DNA of 64,000 nucleotides from Apteryx mantelli (taxonomy: Eukaryota > Chordata > Aves > Apterygiformes > Apterygidae): contig NC_089978.1 in NCBI RefSeq assembly GCF_036417845.1, forward strand, positions 86,360,007 through 86,424,006. The letters are read 5' to 3'. Position 1 is the first letter of the stretch. Every line of letters begins with the position of its first letter. This document shows, piece after piece, positions 1 to 13,400 of this stretch. The notes beneath the pieces were generated by a model. It searched no databases. It saw nothing but the letters and a program-made list of their open reading frames with translations, and was not told the origin of the DNA. A program made the position numbers and the translations under genes.

Positions 1-1349
1 GCAACTGCTATGGTTTGACCACTCCGAACAATGAAAGAATGCAAAGGTAAATAAGAAAACCACATCTCACTTTTTCCTCTAAAACACCCGCATGCTCCAG
101 AGAAAGACTATAGAGGTTAACTTTAAATACACTTTCACCTACACTTCTGAGACCAAAGAGCAGGTTTCAGGCAACCTGCATAACAGAAGTTCCTATTCCT
201 TTGTATAGAAAGGTAACACAGGCTGCTTAGTTCTTGCAACATGGTCATTCTGAACTAAGCATCTAAAGTTCATATAACCTATATACTAGATGGATTAATA
301 GATATACATTGCACATACAGAACAAAATCTCTTCTAAACAAATCCTATCCATGCTAGCATACAGAGCTCACCTTTCCAGTTTAAACAGTTTCTTGCAAAC
401 TCCACAACTGCTAATTGCATTCCCAAGCAAACTCCTGTAAGAGGAAACAAAACCCCCAGAATTTAACAAGATAAAGAGCAGGACTGACAAAGTACTCGCC
501 GTTCTGTCTTAAACTTGACTTTTTGTTCAGAAATCTTGGTACCCAGTGTATATACACAAACTTTCCAAAAAGTTAAAACAACAAAAATGGTTGGTCAATG
601 TAAAATCTGCACTTGGAAGAATTCAGACCTGGCATACTGTGAATATATGTGACATAATTATGCGCTTTAAGCCCTTTTAAAAATATTGTTTTTTTTCTTC
701 CCGTCTATTTTAGCAATAATTACTGTAAAGCTAAATAAAAGCCGAAAGCCTCAGTATGTCCAAATTCAAATTTTGCTTTGGCAACTAGCTAAAGTAGTCA
801 CTATTACTTATAAAATTATAAAAAATCTAAAGCAGGAACCAAAGCTTCAGAGGCATTTACACAAACAGCACAGTTCATAGGCCAGATGGGTTCTTTGGAT
901 GTTACCACAATAAGATATATCACTAAATCAACATAAATTATTTAATATAACAAATGTGTACATAGAGATCTATGTTTTGTGTACACTGATTAAAACTGTA
1001 ATGATGCTGTTTTAATTATATTGAGAAGGAATGATTTTCTAGATAAAACATCAAATAAAGCCTTTGAGGAGGGGAGAGTTTTTCTTCCTTCCTTGTACAA
1101 CACCGTAGTACATGACCACAGGCATTCCTTACAAGGCAGATATTCACAACAGGACACCTACTTCCACAAGACAGGATCCTTCCCTACTATAGTTCATTTT
1201 ACTCACTGACCACATCATTTAATAAGCCTTCTCAATTGTTCTAGCAGATGTTTGTTTGCTTTTTACAACTATACAGTTTTTAAAAATCAGATCAATTAGC
1301 TTGCTATACATCTCCAAAGCACAATAATTTCCAACCTTCACTATCTTAC
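1..1349. other. CTPS2 intron (3' end outside window)
   Basis: AT-rich intronic sequence downstream, in gene sense, of the GTAAGA donor. I searched it for the next family exon ([15 protein letters not shown]) on the minus strand and did not see it. No other supported feature. Confidence 0.6.
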
Positions 1350-1444
1350 CAAGAAAAGGTTTTCTCTTTGTTCTTGCCCAGGAGATAGCTTGGAGTTTGC
1401 CTTCTGTTCCCCTAATTCCAAACCCTCCTGGGACCAGAATGCCA
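1350..1444 (-). CDS. CTPS2: CTPS2 coding exon 10 (to residue 396)
   Basis: 95 nt with acceptor CATTACAG and donor GTAAGA, leaving in phase 1. It encodes [39 protein letters not shown] is the oxyanion-hole strand of the class I amidotransferase. The catalytic Cys exon would come next, but I do not find it between 1 and 1349. Confidence 0.94.
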
Positions 1445-4400
1445 CTGTAATGAGAGCCAAATATAAAGTGACCAACATGTAAAATCAAGCCAGCAAAAGA
1501 AGTCCATGCAAGAAGAAAGATCTTCAGGTTTCAATAAAGCAAGCACAGTGCAAGAAATACATTCCAATTCCTCAATTCAACATGGACATGCCTGTTTTGT
1601 ATTACCATGCAGAGTACACAGAATATAGATCTAAATTTAGAGATTTCTGTCTCATCTTCCCATCCTAGTTCTCATCTGATCAACCTCATCCTTCACGGCA
1701 AAATTCACATTGCTTAAATAAACCAGCTATATATTCATCACTTTAGGATCTTAACAGCAAAATCTGATGGCTATTAAGTAAATCTAAATAAATGAATGCA
1801 TTTTGGTAACTGATAACATCCCTTCACATATACAAACTGAAATTCTGACAATGATGACACTCAAAAGAAGAGGTTTGCCAAGTGTCACAAGCATTTACTA
1901 GTCCAAACACAGCTGTTATCTAACTGCCTTTTACTGTGATGCATGTTGACAAAGAAAAATTATTGACAACTGATCTGCACTCTAAAGAAAGTATTTTGCC
2001 TAGCTATCCAAAACACTGTAATTTGTCTAAAGAGATTAAAACAGAGTTTGAGGATACAGCCTAACACTACAATTTGCTATGTCTGATGCTTATCACCATA
2101 CAAGTCCATCTCTTTCCGTAACTAACACAAGTTTGGATGCACTGAGAAATGTTTCACTGAAGCATTTTACATCATGTAAAGTAAATCACAGTCCGCATTT
2201 GGTATACAGAATACCTGATGCCACTTACTCTGCTTTGCACAGCTTTTGCCATGCCTGGTGATACTTCACTGGGTTCTCAACTTCTGTAGAACGTTCAAGA
2301 TCTATTGAGTCTATGTACTAAGAAAGAAAAATATGCAGTAAAACAGTACTTCCTTCCACAGAAAAAGCAGCATACACTGTATAACCAACTTCTATAGCAT
2401 TAAGACAAATCTACTACATTTTTCAAGTGAATTTTCCAGTAGACCTGTAACAACTACAATGAAGACCCAGTATGCATGTGGCTTGAAAGTGCTGCCTGTC
2501 TCCAGTCCTCATTCTCCTACTCTCCAGGCAAGCAGACTTGTCAGAGTGCTCTACAGCTGCCCAGATCTGCTTCCTATGGAAATCAAGGCACCAACTGAGG
2601 GATGGTGCCAACCTTATCCTGACATCCAACTGGGATGTGGTCAGGGTGTTCACTTTCACAGCTCTTGGGTGCCACAATTTATTTAATGTTATTGTAAAAC
2701 TAGATAAACCTAGAATGTCTAGCCTGCAAGAAAGGCACTACTGTGGATTAACTTGAAAACATTAACTGTACAGAGGGAGCCAGCCTCATTATATGATCTA
2801 CCAGAGATCTTGCATTAGTCTCTATTGCCATTAACAAACATGGCTCCAGAGGTACAAACAGAGCAAATGACTAGGTGGTTAAGTACCGCATTGAGGACAA
2901 AAGATTCCGGTTTGATTCCTGGCTTTGACACAGTCTTTTTCTGAGAATAACTTAATTAATAACATCTTGCTGTAGGCCATCCACCATAAAAAATAAATCA
3001 TCTGGACTGACAGAACTCATTTGTGTGCAGAGAAATGAAATCGAGGAAAAAATTGTCTGAAGTTTTCCAGATATGATAGGATTGCCTTCTAGCAAATATT
3101 TTCTACTTTTTCCATACTCCAAAAGGTATCAAAAAATGCAACAGAGTAACAACATTCATAAATAGTTATTATTCTATACTAACAGGATAGTACAGATAGA
3201 CTAAAAGGATAGTTTATCATGCTGGGTGGTTGGAGGAAGAAAATAATTACACTTAAAATTAATTCTGGTTTCCTTGTCAAACATATTGAGCCAGCACATT
3301 TATCACTTTTAGGAACATCATACATTTCAGCATTCAGGTATGTGGATGCTAGACTTGGTGTCTTCCATGTTTTTGCTAAAAAGAGTTATTTACATATCAT
3401 AAAAATTTTCCACTGTGCAACTGCCAGTATAAGACACTATTCAGAATTACAGAATCATGCAGGTTGGAGGGGGCCTTGGGAGTCTAGCCTAACCCCCTTT
3501 TCAAAGCACGTCAAATTAGAGCAGGTTGCTCATGGTCATTTCCAGTCAAGATTTGAACATGTCCAAGGCCAAAGATCTCACAGTTTCTCAGGGCATCTGG
3601 ACACCCTCACGGTAATTTTTTTCCCCTTTTATGGAGTCAGAATTTCTCATGTTCCTAACTGGGTCTGTTGCTTCTCAACCTTTTGCTGTGCACTTCTGAA
3701 AGAAGCTTGACTATGTGTCTTCTTCACCCTCTCTGTAGATAGTTGTACACAGCATTAAGATCCCCCCTGAAAGCTTCCTCTTCTCCAGGCTGAACAAACC
3801 CACTTTTCCCAGCCTCTCCTCACATGCCATGCACTTCAGCCCCCTGATCTTGGTGACCTTCCCCAGAACTCACTTCAGTATGTCAGTGTTTCTTGTACAG
3901 GGAGGCCAAAACTGAATACAGTAGCCCAAGTGCAGACTCACAAGTCCTAAAGAGAGAGGAACAGTCACTTTCCTAAACCTGCTGGCTACACTCTTGCTAA
4001 TAGGATGGCCCAGGATGCTGTTGGCCTTCTTTACTGCAAGGGCACACTGTTGGCTCACGTTACACTTGTCTACTAGGATCTCCATGTCCTTTTCTGCAAG
4101 CTGCTTTTTAGCCAGCCAGCCCCCATTCTGTATTAGTGATGGGGTTATTCCATCCCAGATGCAGGACTTTGAATTTACCTTTGCTGAAATTCATGAGGTT
4201 CTTGTCAGCCCATTCCTTCAGCTTGTCAAGGTCCCTCTGAATAGCAACCCTGCCTTCCAGGATACCAACAGCTGCCCCCAGTTTGGTATCATCCTCAAAA
4301 TTCCTGAGGGTGCACTCCATTCAGGTCATTAATAAAGACATTAAACAGTACTGGTCCCAGTATCAGTTCCTGAGGCATGCAAATTAGATCAAGCAAGCTA

Positions 4401-7400
4401 AACATAAGTTGAATTTTGTATTGCTGATCACCACCCACTGATCCTGCTAGTCCAACCAATTATCCCCTCACCTTATCATCCACTTGTCCAGTCTCTATCT
4501 CATCAATTTGACTACTAGATACTATGGGACTCTGTGTCAAAAGTCTGGGCTAAAGTCAAGGTATACAACATACACTGCTCTTCCTGTCTCCACACAACCA
4601 GTCATTTCACCACAGAAGGCAATCAAATTGGTGAGGCAAAATCTGCCCTTTGTATATCCATTCTGGCTGTTCCCAATCACCTTCTTGTTCTTCATGTGAC
4701 TAGAAACAATGCTGAGGATTTAGTCCACAACCTTCCAAGGGAACAATGAAGACTAACCACCTGCAGTTCCCCAGACCCTCCTTCTTGCCTTTCTTGAAGA
4801 TGGGTGTGACATTTGCCTTTCTCTAATTATCAGGAACTTCCTCCAGTTGCCATGACACCTCAGAGTTGGCAAGTGGCTTCACAGTGATATCAGCCAGATC
4901 CCTCAGGAACCTGGGATGCATCCTGTCTAGTTCCATGGACTTGTATACATCCAGTCGGTTCCAGTACTCCTTAACTGTATCATCTTCTTCTGCTATGGTA
5001 ATGCTGCATTCCCACAAACTCTGTTAAGAGAATCAGGAGGCCAGTGGCCAGACCTGACCAGTGAAAAATCAAGACACAAAAAGCATGGAGTATGAGCATA
5101 CCTCGGAGATATTGCAGGTTAGGTTCCAGACCACCACAATAAAGTGAATATCGCAATAAAGCAAGTCACACGCAGTTTTTGGTTTCCCAGTCCATATAAA
5201 AGTTATGTTTACACTATACTGTAGTCTATTAAGTGTGCAATAGCATTATGTCTAAAAAAATAATGTACATAATTAAAAAATACTTTATTGCTAAAAAAGC
5301 TAACCATCACCTGAGCCTTCAGCGAGTCATAATCTTTTTGGTGATGGAGGGTCTTGCCTCAATGTTGATGGCTGCTGACTGATCAGGGTGGCGGTTGCTG
5401 AGGGTTGGGGTGGCTGTGGCAATTTCTTAAAATAAGACAGCAATGAAGTTTGCTGCATCAATTGACTCTTCCTTTCACAAAGGATTTCTCTGTAGCATGC
5501 GATGCTGTTTGATAGCATTTTACCCACAGTAGAACTTCTTTCAAAATTGGAGTCAATCCTCTCAAACCCTGCCGCTGCTAAGTTCTAATAATATTCTAAA
5601 TCCTCTGTTGTCATTTCTACAGCTTCTACATCAGCACTTGCTGCTTCACCTTGTGCTTTTATGCTATGGAAACAGCTTCTTTCCTTCAATCTCATGAACC
5701 ATCCTCTGCTAGCATCAGACTTTTCCTCTGCAGCTTCCTCACCTCTCTCAGCCTTCACAGAACTGAAGAGAGTCAGGGCCTTGCTCTGCATTAGGCTTTG
5801 GCTTAAGGGAACGTTGTGGTTGGTTTGATCTTCTATCCAGACTGCTAAAACTTTCTCCACATCAGCAAGAGGCTGTTTCGCTTTCTTATCATTGGTGTGT
5901 TCACTGGAGTAGCACTTTGAGTTTCCTTCAAGAACTTTTCCTTTGCCTTCACAACTTGGCTACCTGTTTGGCGCAAGAGGCCTAGCTTTCGGCCTGTCTC
6001 GGCTTTCGACATGCCTTCCTCACTACGCTTCATCATTTCCAGCTTTTGATTTCAAGTGAGAGACATGCAACTCTTCCTTTCCCTTGAACACTTAGAGGCC
6101 ATGGTAGGGTTATTAATTGCCCTAATTTCAATGTTGTTGTGTCTCAGGGAATAGGGAGGCCCGAGGAGAGGGAGCGAGATGGGGGATCGGCCAGTCGGTG
6201 GAGCAGTCAGAACACACACAACATTGATCGATTAAGTTCGCCGTCTTATATGAGCGCCATTCGTGGTGCCCCAAAACAATTACAATAGTAACATCAAAGA
6301 TCACTGACCTCAGATCACCATAACAGATATAATAATAATGAAAGAGTTTGAAATATTGCGAGAATTACCAAAATGTGACACAAAGACATGAAGTGAGCAC
6401 ATGTTGTTGGAAAAATGGCACCGACAGACTTGTTTGACACAGGGTTGCCACAAACCTTCAATTTGTAAAAAATGCAATATCTGCAAAACGCAATAAAGTG
6501 AAGCACAATAAAATGAGGTATGCCTGTACCTCGGCCTTTTCCACATCTTTTGTTACTATGTTTCCTTCCCCATTGAGCAGCAGGCCCACATTTTCCTCAA
6601 CCTTCCTTTGTTGACAATGTACTTAAGGAGCCTTTCTTGTTGGCCTTCTTTGCATCTGTCATTAGTTCCAGCTCTAGCTGAACTCCATCCCTGCATGTTC
6701 AAGCAGTGTCTCTATATTCTTCCCAGGTAGCTCATCTCCACTCCCACTTTCTGTGTACTTCGCTTTTGCATTTGAGCTCAGTCAGGTGTTCCCTGTTCAT
6801 CCATGCCAGCCTTCTGCCATTCCTCCTTGACTACCATGCTTTGAGAAGTTGTTTTTGAAGATCAAGCAGCCCTCCTAGGCCTCTTTGCTCTCCCATCTCC
6901 CATGGGATCCTGTCAAGCAAATCCCTAAATATTTGAATTGAACTGAGGTAGAACTTAAGTAGTCCATAGGCCTGGTACTAACCCTATACACAAGGAGAGC
7001 ACCTAACCCAGTAACAGAAGGTTTCCTCCCCTTCGCCAAGGGAAAAAAGCAAGCTTTAGCCTTGAAACGTAAGCTATTATATTTTCCCTAAGCTGAGGGT
7101 TTTTTAATATATTTTCCATGATACATACTAAGTGGCTTCTTAGTCACATAAACACGTAATCCTTACTTGAATCCCACTTATTCCTTATAACTTCATAGAT
7201 ACTTTGCAGCAGTGAACACAATGCATAAATTCTTCACTATGTACAGTACAGCCTGCAACTGCTCACTTTGGTGAATTTTTCTAAAATCACGTAGTGATAC
7301 CATACTAGAGCAACATGTTGTTACTGATACTTTGTGACCACTTATTACTGTTTTGCTACTGTAAGTTACCAAAATGTCCTCTGTACCCATTAACTGATAC

Positions 7401-10400
7401 TAACATATACTTCAGCACTGCTTTCCTGTTCCAGACTTGCCAACCCTAGCAGCAAAACTCAGCAATGGAAGCAGATAGTTCCACCAGTAAGAGAGCTGGT
7501 AACACTTTTCCATGTAGAGTTCAAGATTCTATTTCTAAAGTGAGAGGCAAATTAAGTCATTAAATAGTCCCTTACTTGAGGAGTTATCTTCTTGGAGAAA
7601 CCAAGTTTCTGGTCCAATTCTGATGTCATTACCCACAAACACTGAATAACATGTCACACCATGGAGAATCCTGATGAAAAGATATTGGGCTGCTCTCAGA
7701 ATATTACCAGAAGTTAAGAGCAGCAGCAGCTTCTGACACCAGATTTTAAAAAGAAACTTAACTGCTTTTTAAATTTATTTTCTCTTATTTTCTCTTGTCT
7801 TTCTTGGGCTGATCTCACCAACATAAGTAGTCTCATTAGAACAAATAAAACTTACCCTTGGTAGTAAATAAAAATTTGCAGGTAAAGTCTGTTTTTCATC
7901 AGCTCCAATGCTAGGTAACTGCAGTGTTCTTTTCAGATAAGTTCAGTTCAAAAAAAAAAAATTAAATCTCTAAAGACTTCTCAAAAAGTGAAATGTATAG
8001 CCATTCTGTATTTATCTTCATGATTTATTTCCTAATTATAATATGAATTAAAACTGCCTCATGTGATGGAAGCTAACACAGTGTATTCAAAGTATTCCTG
8101 AAAGCAAAAAGCAGACATATCCTCACCATTAAATCCAGTTTGTGATTAATTGCCAGCGCTGAGTGTTCCAGAGCCTTGAAAACAGATGCATAGCAGTCAC
8201 TTAGTTTCGTGTACTTGCCAACGAGAGCTATGGAACACACCTTCAGCAACCTTTCATACCTGACAAAAACAAGTTTTCTAGTTATTACTCTAGTTTTCAC
8301 AAAGAAAGCACTTTAACAAATGCTTGCTCTGTCTTTAATCTCACAAAACACCTTCTAAAATCTCAAAACTATCCATGTTTTTAAATTCAAAGCATCCTCA
8401 GGTGTTGATCAGCAGCACTCTACTAAACGCAGCAGTCCAGTTTGGTCACTTCACAGCAGCTAAGAATCTAACTGATTGAATTCAAACACTTCCAGAAAGA
8501 GTATCAGGACTTAGAATACCTGTCAGCCATTTTCTTCCATTTCATTAGAAGATCACTTGGCTGGTCATCAATAGGTAAATTTAACCTATGTTTAAAATAC
8601 TTAATGATGCCTTGTTCCTCCAGCAGGATTGGTACTCGGTAAGTGGAAGAAACATCATGGATAAATATCACCTAATAAAAAAAGCATAACATAAAAAAGT
8701 TATCTAAATATTTTTCACAGAAAACATACATTCCACATTTTGTATATCACATGCATTTTGTATTCTACATACATTATACTTTTCACACACTTTTCTGTGA
8801 ATGAGCAGGACAATACAGCCAATGTTTAAGGTTCTACAAATCTATGAGGAAAAAGTTACCCTGAAAGTAAAAATGAGTTCCCCTTCTTCATTGCAACATG
8901 GTACAAACACAGCTTGTCAAGCCTATCAACATGTCCGTTTTAATACAAACATCTGGCACCACAAGAAGTCGTGTTTGTTTAAAAAAAAAAAAAAAAAACT
9001 TTCTTCTCTCACAGAAAATATTTACTGGGAAAGAATGAACACAAATGGAACCTCACAAAACAGATCCGTCTATATTGTGATAGAATCTCCTACAAAGGAT
9101 TTCCTTAGTGAATTAGATTATGTAATTAAATGATTAATGTAGCCCATTCACGGGTCATTTAATTAAGAACATGTATTTATAAACAGTGTCCAAGCTGCTT
9201 GCAGTTAAGTTCATTGCATTTAGCCTACATGAGACTGTAGAGTTCAGAATCATGACCACAAGTGTCCTCTCCCCGAAACACATGAGAAATAAAGGATGCT
9301 TCCTTAGTTATCCTTTACTTATTTTTGTTCACCAAGTAAAGTATGTACACACGCTTCTCTGTGTGCCCATTCCACACCAAAAAGAACAGGGCAGCCACAA
9401 CCCTCCTACAATGGAAGTAAGGCTTATCCAACTGTTCTTCCAAACTTGGCAGCTAAAAGCTACCATGTTAAGGACATAATATTTAGAAAGAACCACTGGC
9501 TGCCCTGGATTACAGTCTTGCTGACGATGGAGATTGCTAAAATCCTGAAACAAGCCAAAGACACTGCTTTTGTTTCAGTGGCACATACTTTGAAGTGAGG
9601 AGGAAGCCACTCAACAGCCACTTGATAAAAGCAAATCAAAAAATCCACTTAGAGGAAGTCTGTGACAAAATAGCATATGGTCTTGGACTAGTTATGACAG
9701 CAAAGAAATGGAATGGGGAAGGTGAGCTAAAAAGCCTGATCCCCTTGAGGTAATAAACCACAGCTCTAGACACAAATTAAATCTGCAGCTTCTCTTCTGC
9801 CCGCAGTGAGCATAGCTCCAGGAAAAAGACTGATAATGCACCTAATCTTTCAGTTCACAAAAAATCCAGGTTCATTTCAGGAAATATCTAGAGATGTGGT
9901 CTTTGTACTATTCCAACTACAGGGAAGCACATCTTGAGTGATCTAGCCAACAGAGCTTGAAATTCATGGAATCTGTGGTCTCTTCTGGAAAGACTGTTTC
10001 AATGGCCAGTATCTTCAGAAATCCAGAAGTGGTTCATTAATTTTAAGACACACAGGGTAGTTAAGGATGGCCTTCCAGAATTCTGATGGGAGCAGTTACA
10101 AAAAGAAAAAGATAAGGCTGCAACAGAGCATGGCACCTGGACAGAATGACATGTCAGTCCACTGGGTCCTACCACCCAGGGCACACCTATATTACACAAC
10201 ACAGTATTACTGTGTATAGAAATCTGAGCTAACCAGAACAGTACAGGAACAGTGCAGCACTCTGTCCAGATTGATACAGCCAGCTTCTCATGAAAGCTGT
10301 GAGCAGCACAGCTATCGAACTCCTACCCGCAAAGGCAGATCTCTGGAACAGTGCAATGCCAGGCAGAGAGCTCCTTCCCTGAGACTGAGCTCTTCTGAAA

Positions 10401-13400
10401 GCTCAGGTATGCATGGGACTCTTGGTATGGTTATGCAGATGAGCGGAAGATTTTCCAGAAGCTAGCTCAAAGGGATTGTTTCCTATAGATAGTAAGACAG
10501 AGATGGGCAAGGGGGGGAAAACTAATGGCCATGCTGTCCTCTATGTCCTCATCTGGGATCTTACTATAAAAAGATTTATTTCTTACACATCTGCAGAGAG
10601 GTCAACACTGACACATATTTGAAATACAGCATCAGTGTTAGCATCTATTATCCTTTTAACATTATCTGCTACATTAAAGAGTAACATGCTTTCACTTCCA
10701 AAAATATTAAAGGGCATTTGATTTACCAAAATTAGTATTCAAATAGCAGTTAGCCACAGGAATTAAAGTCAAAATCATACGTGAATTACAAAAGGATATA
10801 TAACTATACCATAGATGTTCTAAGCATGTTAAAGGGCACAAATAGCCTATTACACATTATCACTGTAGGAATTTTCACGTGACCGTGATGATCTATGGAT
10901 ATAAGCAAAATCCTTAACTTCAACCACACTTTGTTCATCCATTATTATAACCACCTGAGATGATTTATGAACAGTCACCAACCATAGCTTTCAGCAGTCT
11001 ATGGAACTGCACAGTTTTCATGACAATTTATAACAATTAACCATGCATTCAAAATCTATTCCTTTTATTAATTCTTTATAACCTATTAAATAATTGTACC
11101 ATAATATAAAATGTGCTTACACTGTTAATGACTATTTGATGTATAAAATTTAAAATATAAAATCCCAATATTTTTAAGAGTTATAGTGCATATGACAGCA
11201 AGAGAAAAATTGTAGAAACAATACCATATTAATAAAATTATCTGAAGTTGAAAATAGAAATGCACATAAATATTTGGATGCTTTCCTACATATGTAATGA
11301 TGAACAAACTGTTCATTACTGACCTGTTCAGGCTCCACATGGCAAAACATGGAGATCTTTTCCTTCACTGCCATTTCTATAGGCTTTGCACTTCTGCAGA
11401 CAATCTGTCACAATAGAAAGAAAAATCATAAATCTTTACTAGGAAAACCTGGAGAAGATCCTCAATACTGTTCATGAAGATCATCTCCTTCAGAAATCCA
11501 GTGCAAATATACTTTTTTTTTTTGAGCTCTACTATACATCATAGCTCGCAAATATCTGCTAGCAAAGCTGAAGTAAATCAATTACCCCAAGAACACTCAC
11601 TCATACTGGCCCACTTTTATTACTTAATCTTTCTATAGCTTCCTCTATAATGTTGCTTTCTCGTGCTCTCCTTTTTTGTAGCCATTATTGTAACACTATT
11701 TAAGTAAAAGTCAAGCATCTCTGTAAGTACAAATAATACAATGAATCAAAAGAAGTATTGTGACCTTATCAGTTGAGCTCAGAGCAGCACACTTAGTTTA
11801 CATGTGTGTTTTCTATCCCTTCAGTATTTCAATGCCTTTTTTGAAGTTGTTAATTCATGATTAAAAAGGAAGGCAGAAAATGAAAAGAAACTATTTTACA
11901 ATTTTCTATTTTTTTCTGGTGCAATTATTCTGTGATTATTTTGCTGATAGAAGTAAAACTCAAGTATTTTAAGAAATACTTGCAATTTTTTCCAACAAAG
12001 AAAATAAGCATGTGCTTTGGAGTTTGTTGGAAGGTTTTTGCAATATTTGACTTTAGGCAACTAACTTAGGAACACTGAACTGCTGTCTGAATGTGCCTAT
12101 AGGTTACTTACCTTTGTCATTTATTTGGAATCCTGCCTCAAGTATAACAATCCTCTTAAAAGAGTAATTTATTATTTTCCCCTTCTGTCTAGTAAATGCA
12201 ACTACTTAACACATTAAATGCAATTACTTAACACATTAAGCCTTTTTTTGTTCAGAAACTTGTGGCTGATCATTGATCACCTTCTAGAATGCAACTTAGC
12301 TATGCTTAAATTGATAAAAATCTAATCAACTTCCCCTACCCCTGCAAGAAATTTGAGAATCAGAAAAACAATGCCAAATGCAAGGGAAAATTAGCAAATA
12401 CTTCAATAATCAAAAAGAATTTTGACATAACTTGTACATTCTCTTCAGTTAAGCACAGCAGAACATATAATTGTATTTAAAAACTGGGTACTGTTTGAAG
12501 ACATTATTCATAACCACGATAGTATGAGCACATGATCACATCCACTTTGAAATCTAAGATTCATCTTGCTGCAATAAATTTAAAGTTAAAAATTAGAGTT
12601 AATGGAGTCAAATTAGAAGCATCAGAAGCATCATGAAAACGCAAAACTATAGTAACAGTGGCTGAGAGATGCATCTCAAAGCAACAGAATACAAAAAGGA
12701 AGAGGAATGATTCAACCAAATAGGGCAGCATTGGCAAACATACAATCATTTTTCAAAATGCCATAACAAAGTCCATTAAACCTGCAGACACAGTGTATTC
12801 ACTAAGCTCTCAGAACACACCACAGAGAGCAGTCCCCCATATACACACAGCTGAGACTGGCCCAGCACGCCACCTCAAGGATGCCTGGGACCAAACAGTG
12901 AGGCAGCAGCTAGCAAGAACAAGTCTAGCCAGGTTTAGACGTGGCAGCCTGGCAGCAGAGCTTACAGAAGAAGCCCTCCTAACTGCTGTCCTAGGACCTT
13001 CCCCACGGGCTGTCTTGCGTTGGGCCCCTGGCCAAGAGAGCACTCAATTTAAAAGTTTTATTGAAACAATGCCCTGGCAACTTTATGACAGTGCAGACCA
13101 GCATTGTTCAGAGCGTAATCTCTCTGTGCTTTAGGGGTCAACAGCATCAGTAAAAAAAAAAATTGACTGCCCTTCTGGCAGTCCCAGGACTGCCCCAGGC
13201 AGTAACTCAAGATGTGAGAAAGTAACTATATTAGTCCATTTTCCTTTTATTTTACACTCACACTCACACACACACATTTAACAGGCTTTTAAAAACTGAT
13301 CTGGGGGGGAAAAAAAAAATCAGGCACCAGCAATTATCTTAACAGCTTCCAGAAATTAGGTGTAACTTTCCATATGCAATTAGCAGCACATGAGGGATTT

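Larger units (their letters stand above)
5093..6526 (-). mobile_element. Tigger1-like pogo DNA transposon with internal deletion, inserted in CR1
   Basis: A 1,434-bp Tc1/mariner-superfamily (pogo/Tigger) element. The ends are imperfect inverted repeats sharing gcatacctc. One starts tgagcatacctcggagatat at 5093 and the other, read from 6526 on the minus strand, is caggcatacctcattttatt. TA lies outside both ends (5091-5092 and 6527-6528). Minus-strand fragments match the Tigger1 transposase I remember: an N-terminal helix-turn-helix part ([20 protein letters not shown]), a CENP-B-type DNA-binding part ([20 protein letters not shown]) and the C terminus ([15 protein letters not shown]). The catalytic DDE core is absent. 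Intact Tigger1 is about 2.4 kb by memory, so about 1 kb is missing. Confidence 0.9.
2318..8126. other. CTPS2 intron containing MIR-like, CR1 and Tigger-like elements
   Basis: The largest CTPS2 intron in the window. It holds a MIR-like relic (2865-2935), a long CR1 LINE remnant on the minus strand (about 3434-5092 and 6527-6930) and a Tigger1-like DNA transposon inserted into the CR1 (5093-6526). The parts at 2,318-2,860, 2,936-3,430 and 6,930-8,126 show no structure I can name. Confidence 0.7.

Noticed and set aside
2865-2935. Possible functional tRNA gene
   Set aside because: A- and B-box-like strings are present, but no acceptor or anticodon stem pairs can be built. A SINE relic explains it better.
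3219-3710. 163-codon plus-strand frame
   Set aside because: Mostly antisense to the CR1 3' UTR; repeat-derived and without gene character.
5093-6526. Mammalian DNA contamination as an explanation for the Tigger-like element
   Set aside because: Both boundaries lie inside the same CR1 and the TA target site is duplicated, so the element was inserted in this genome.
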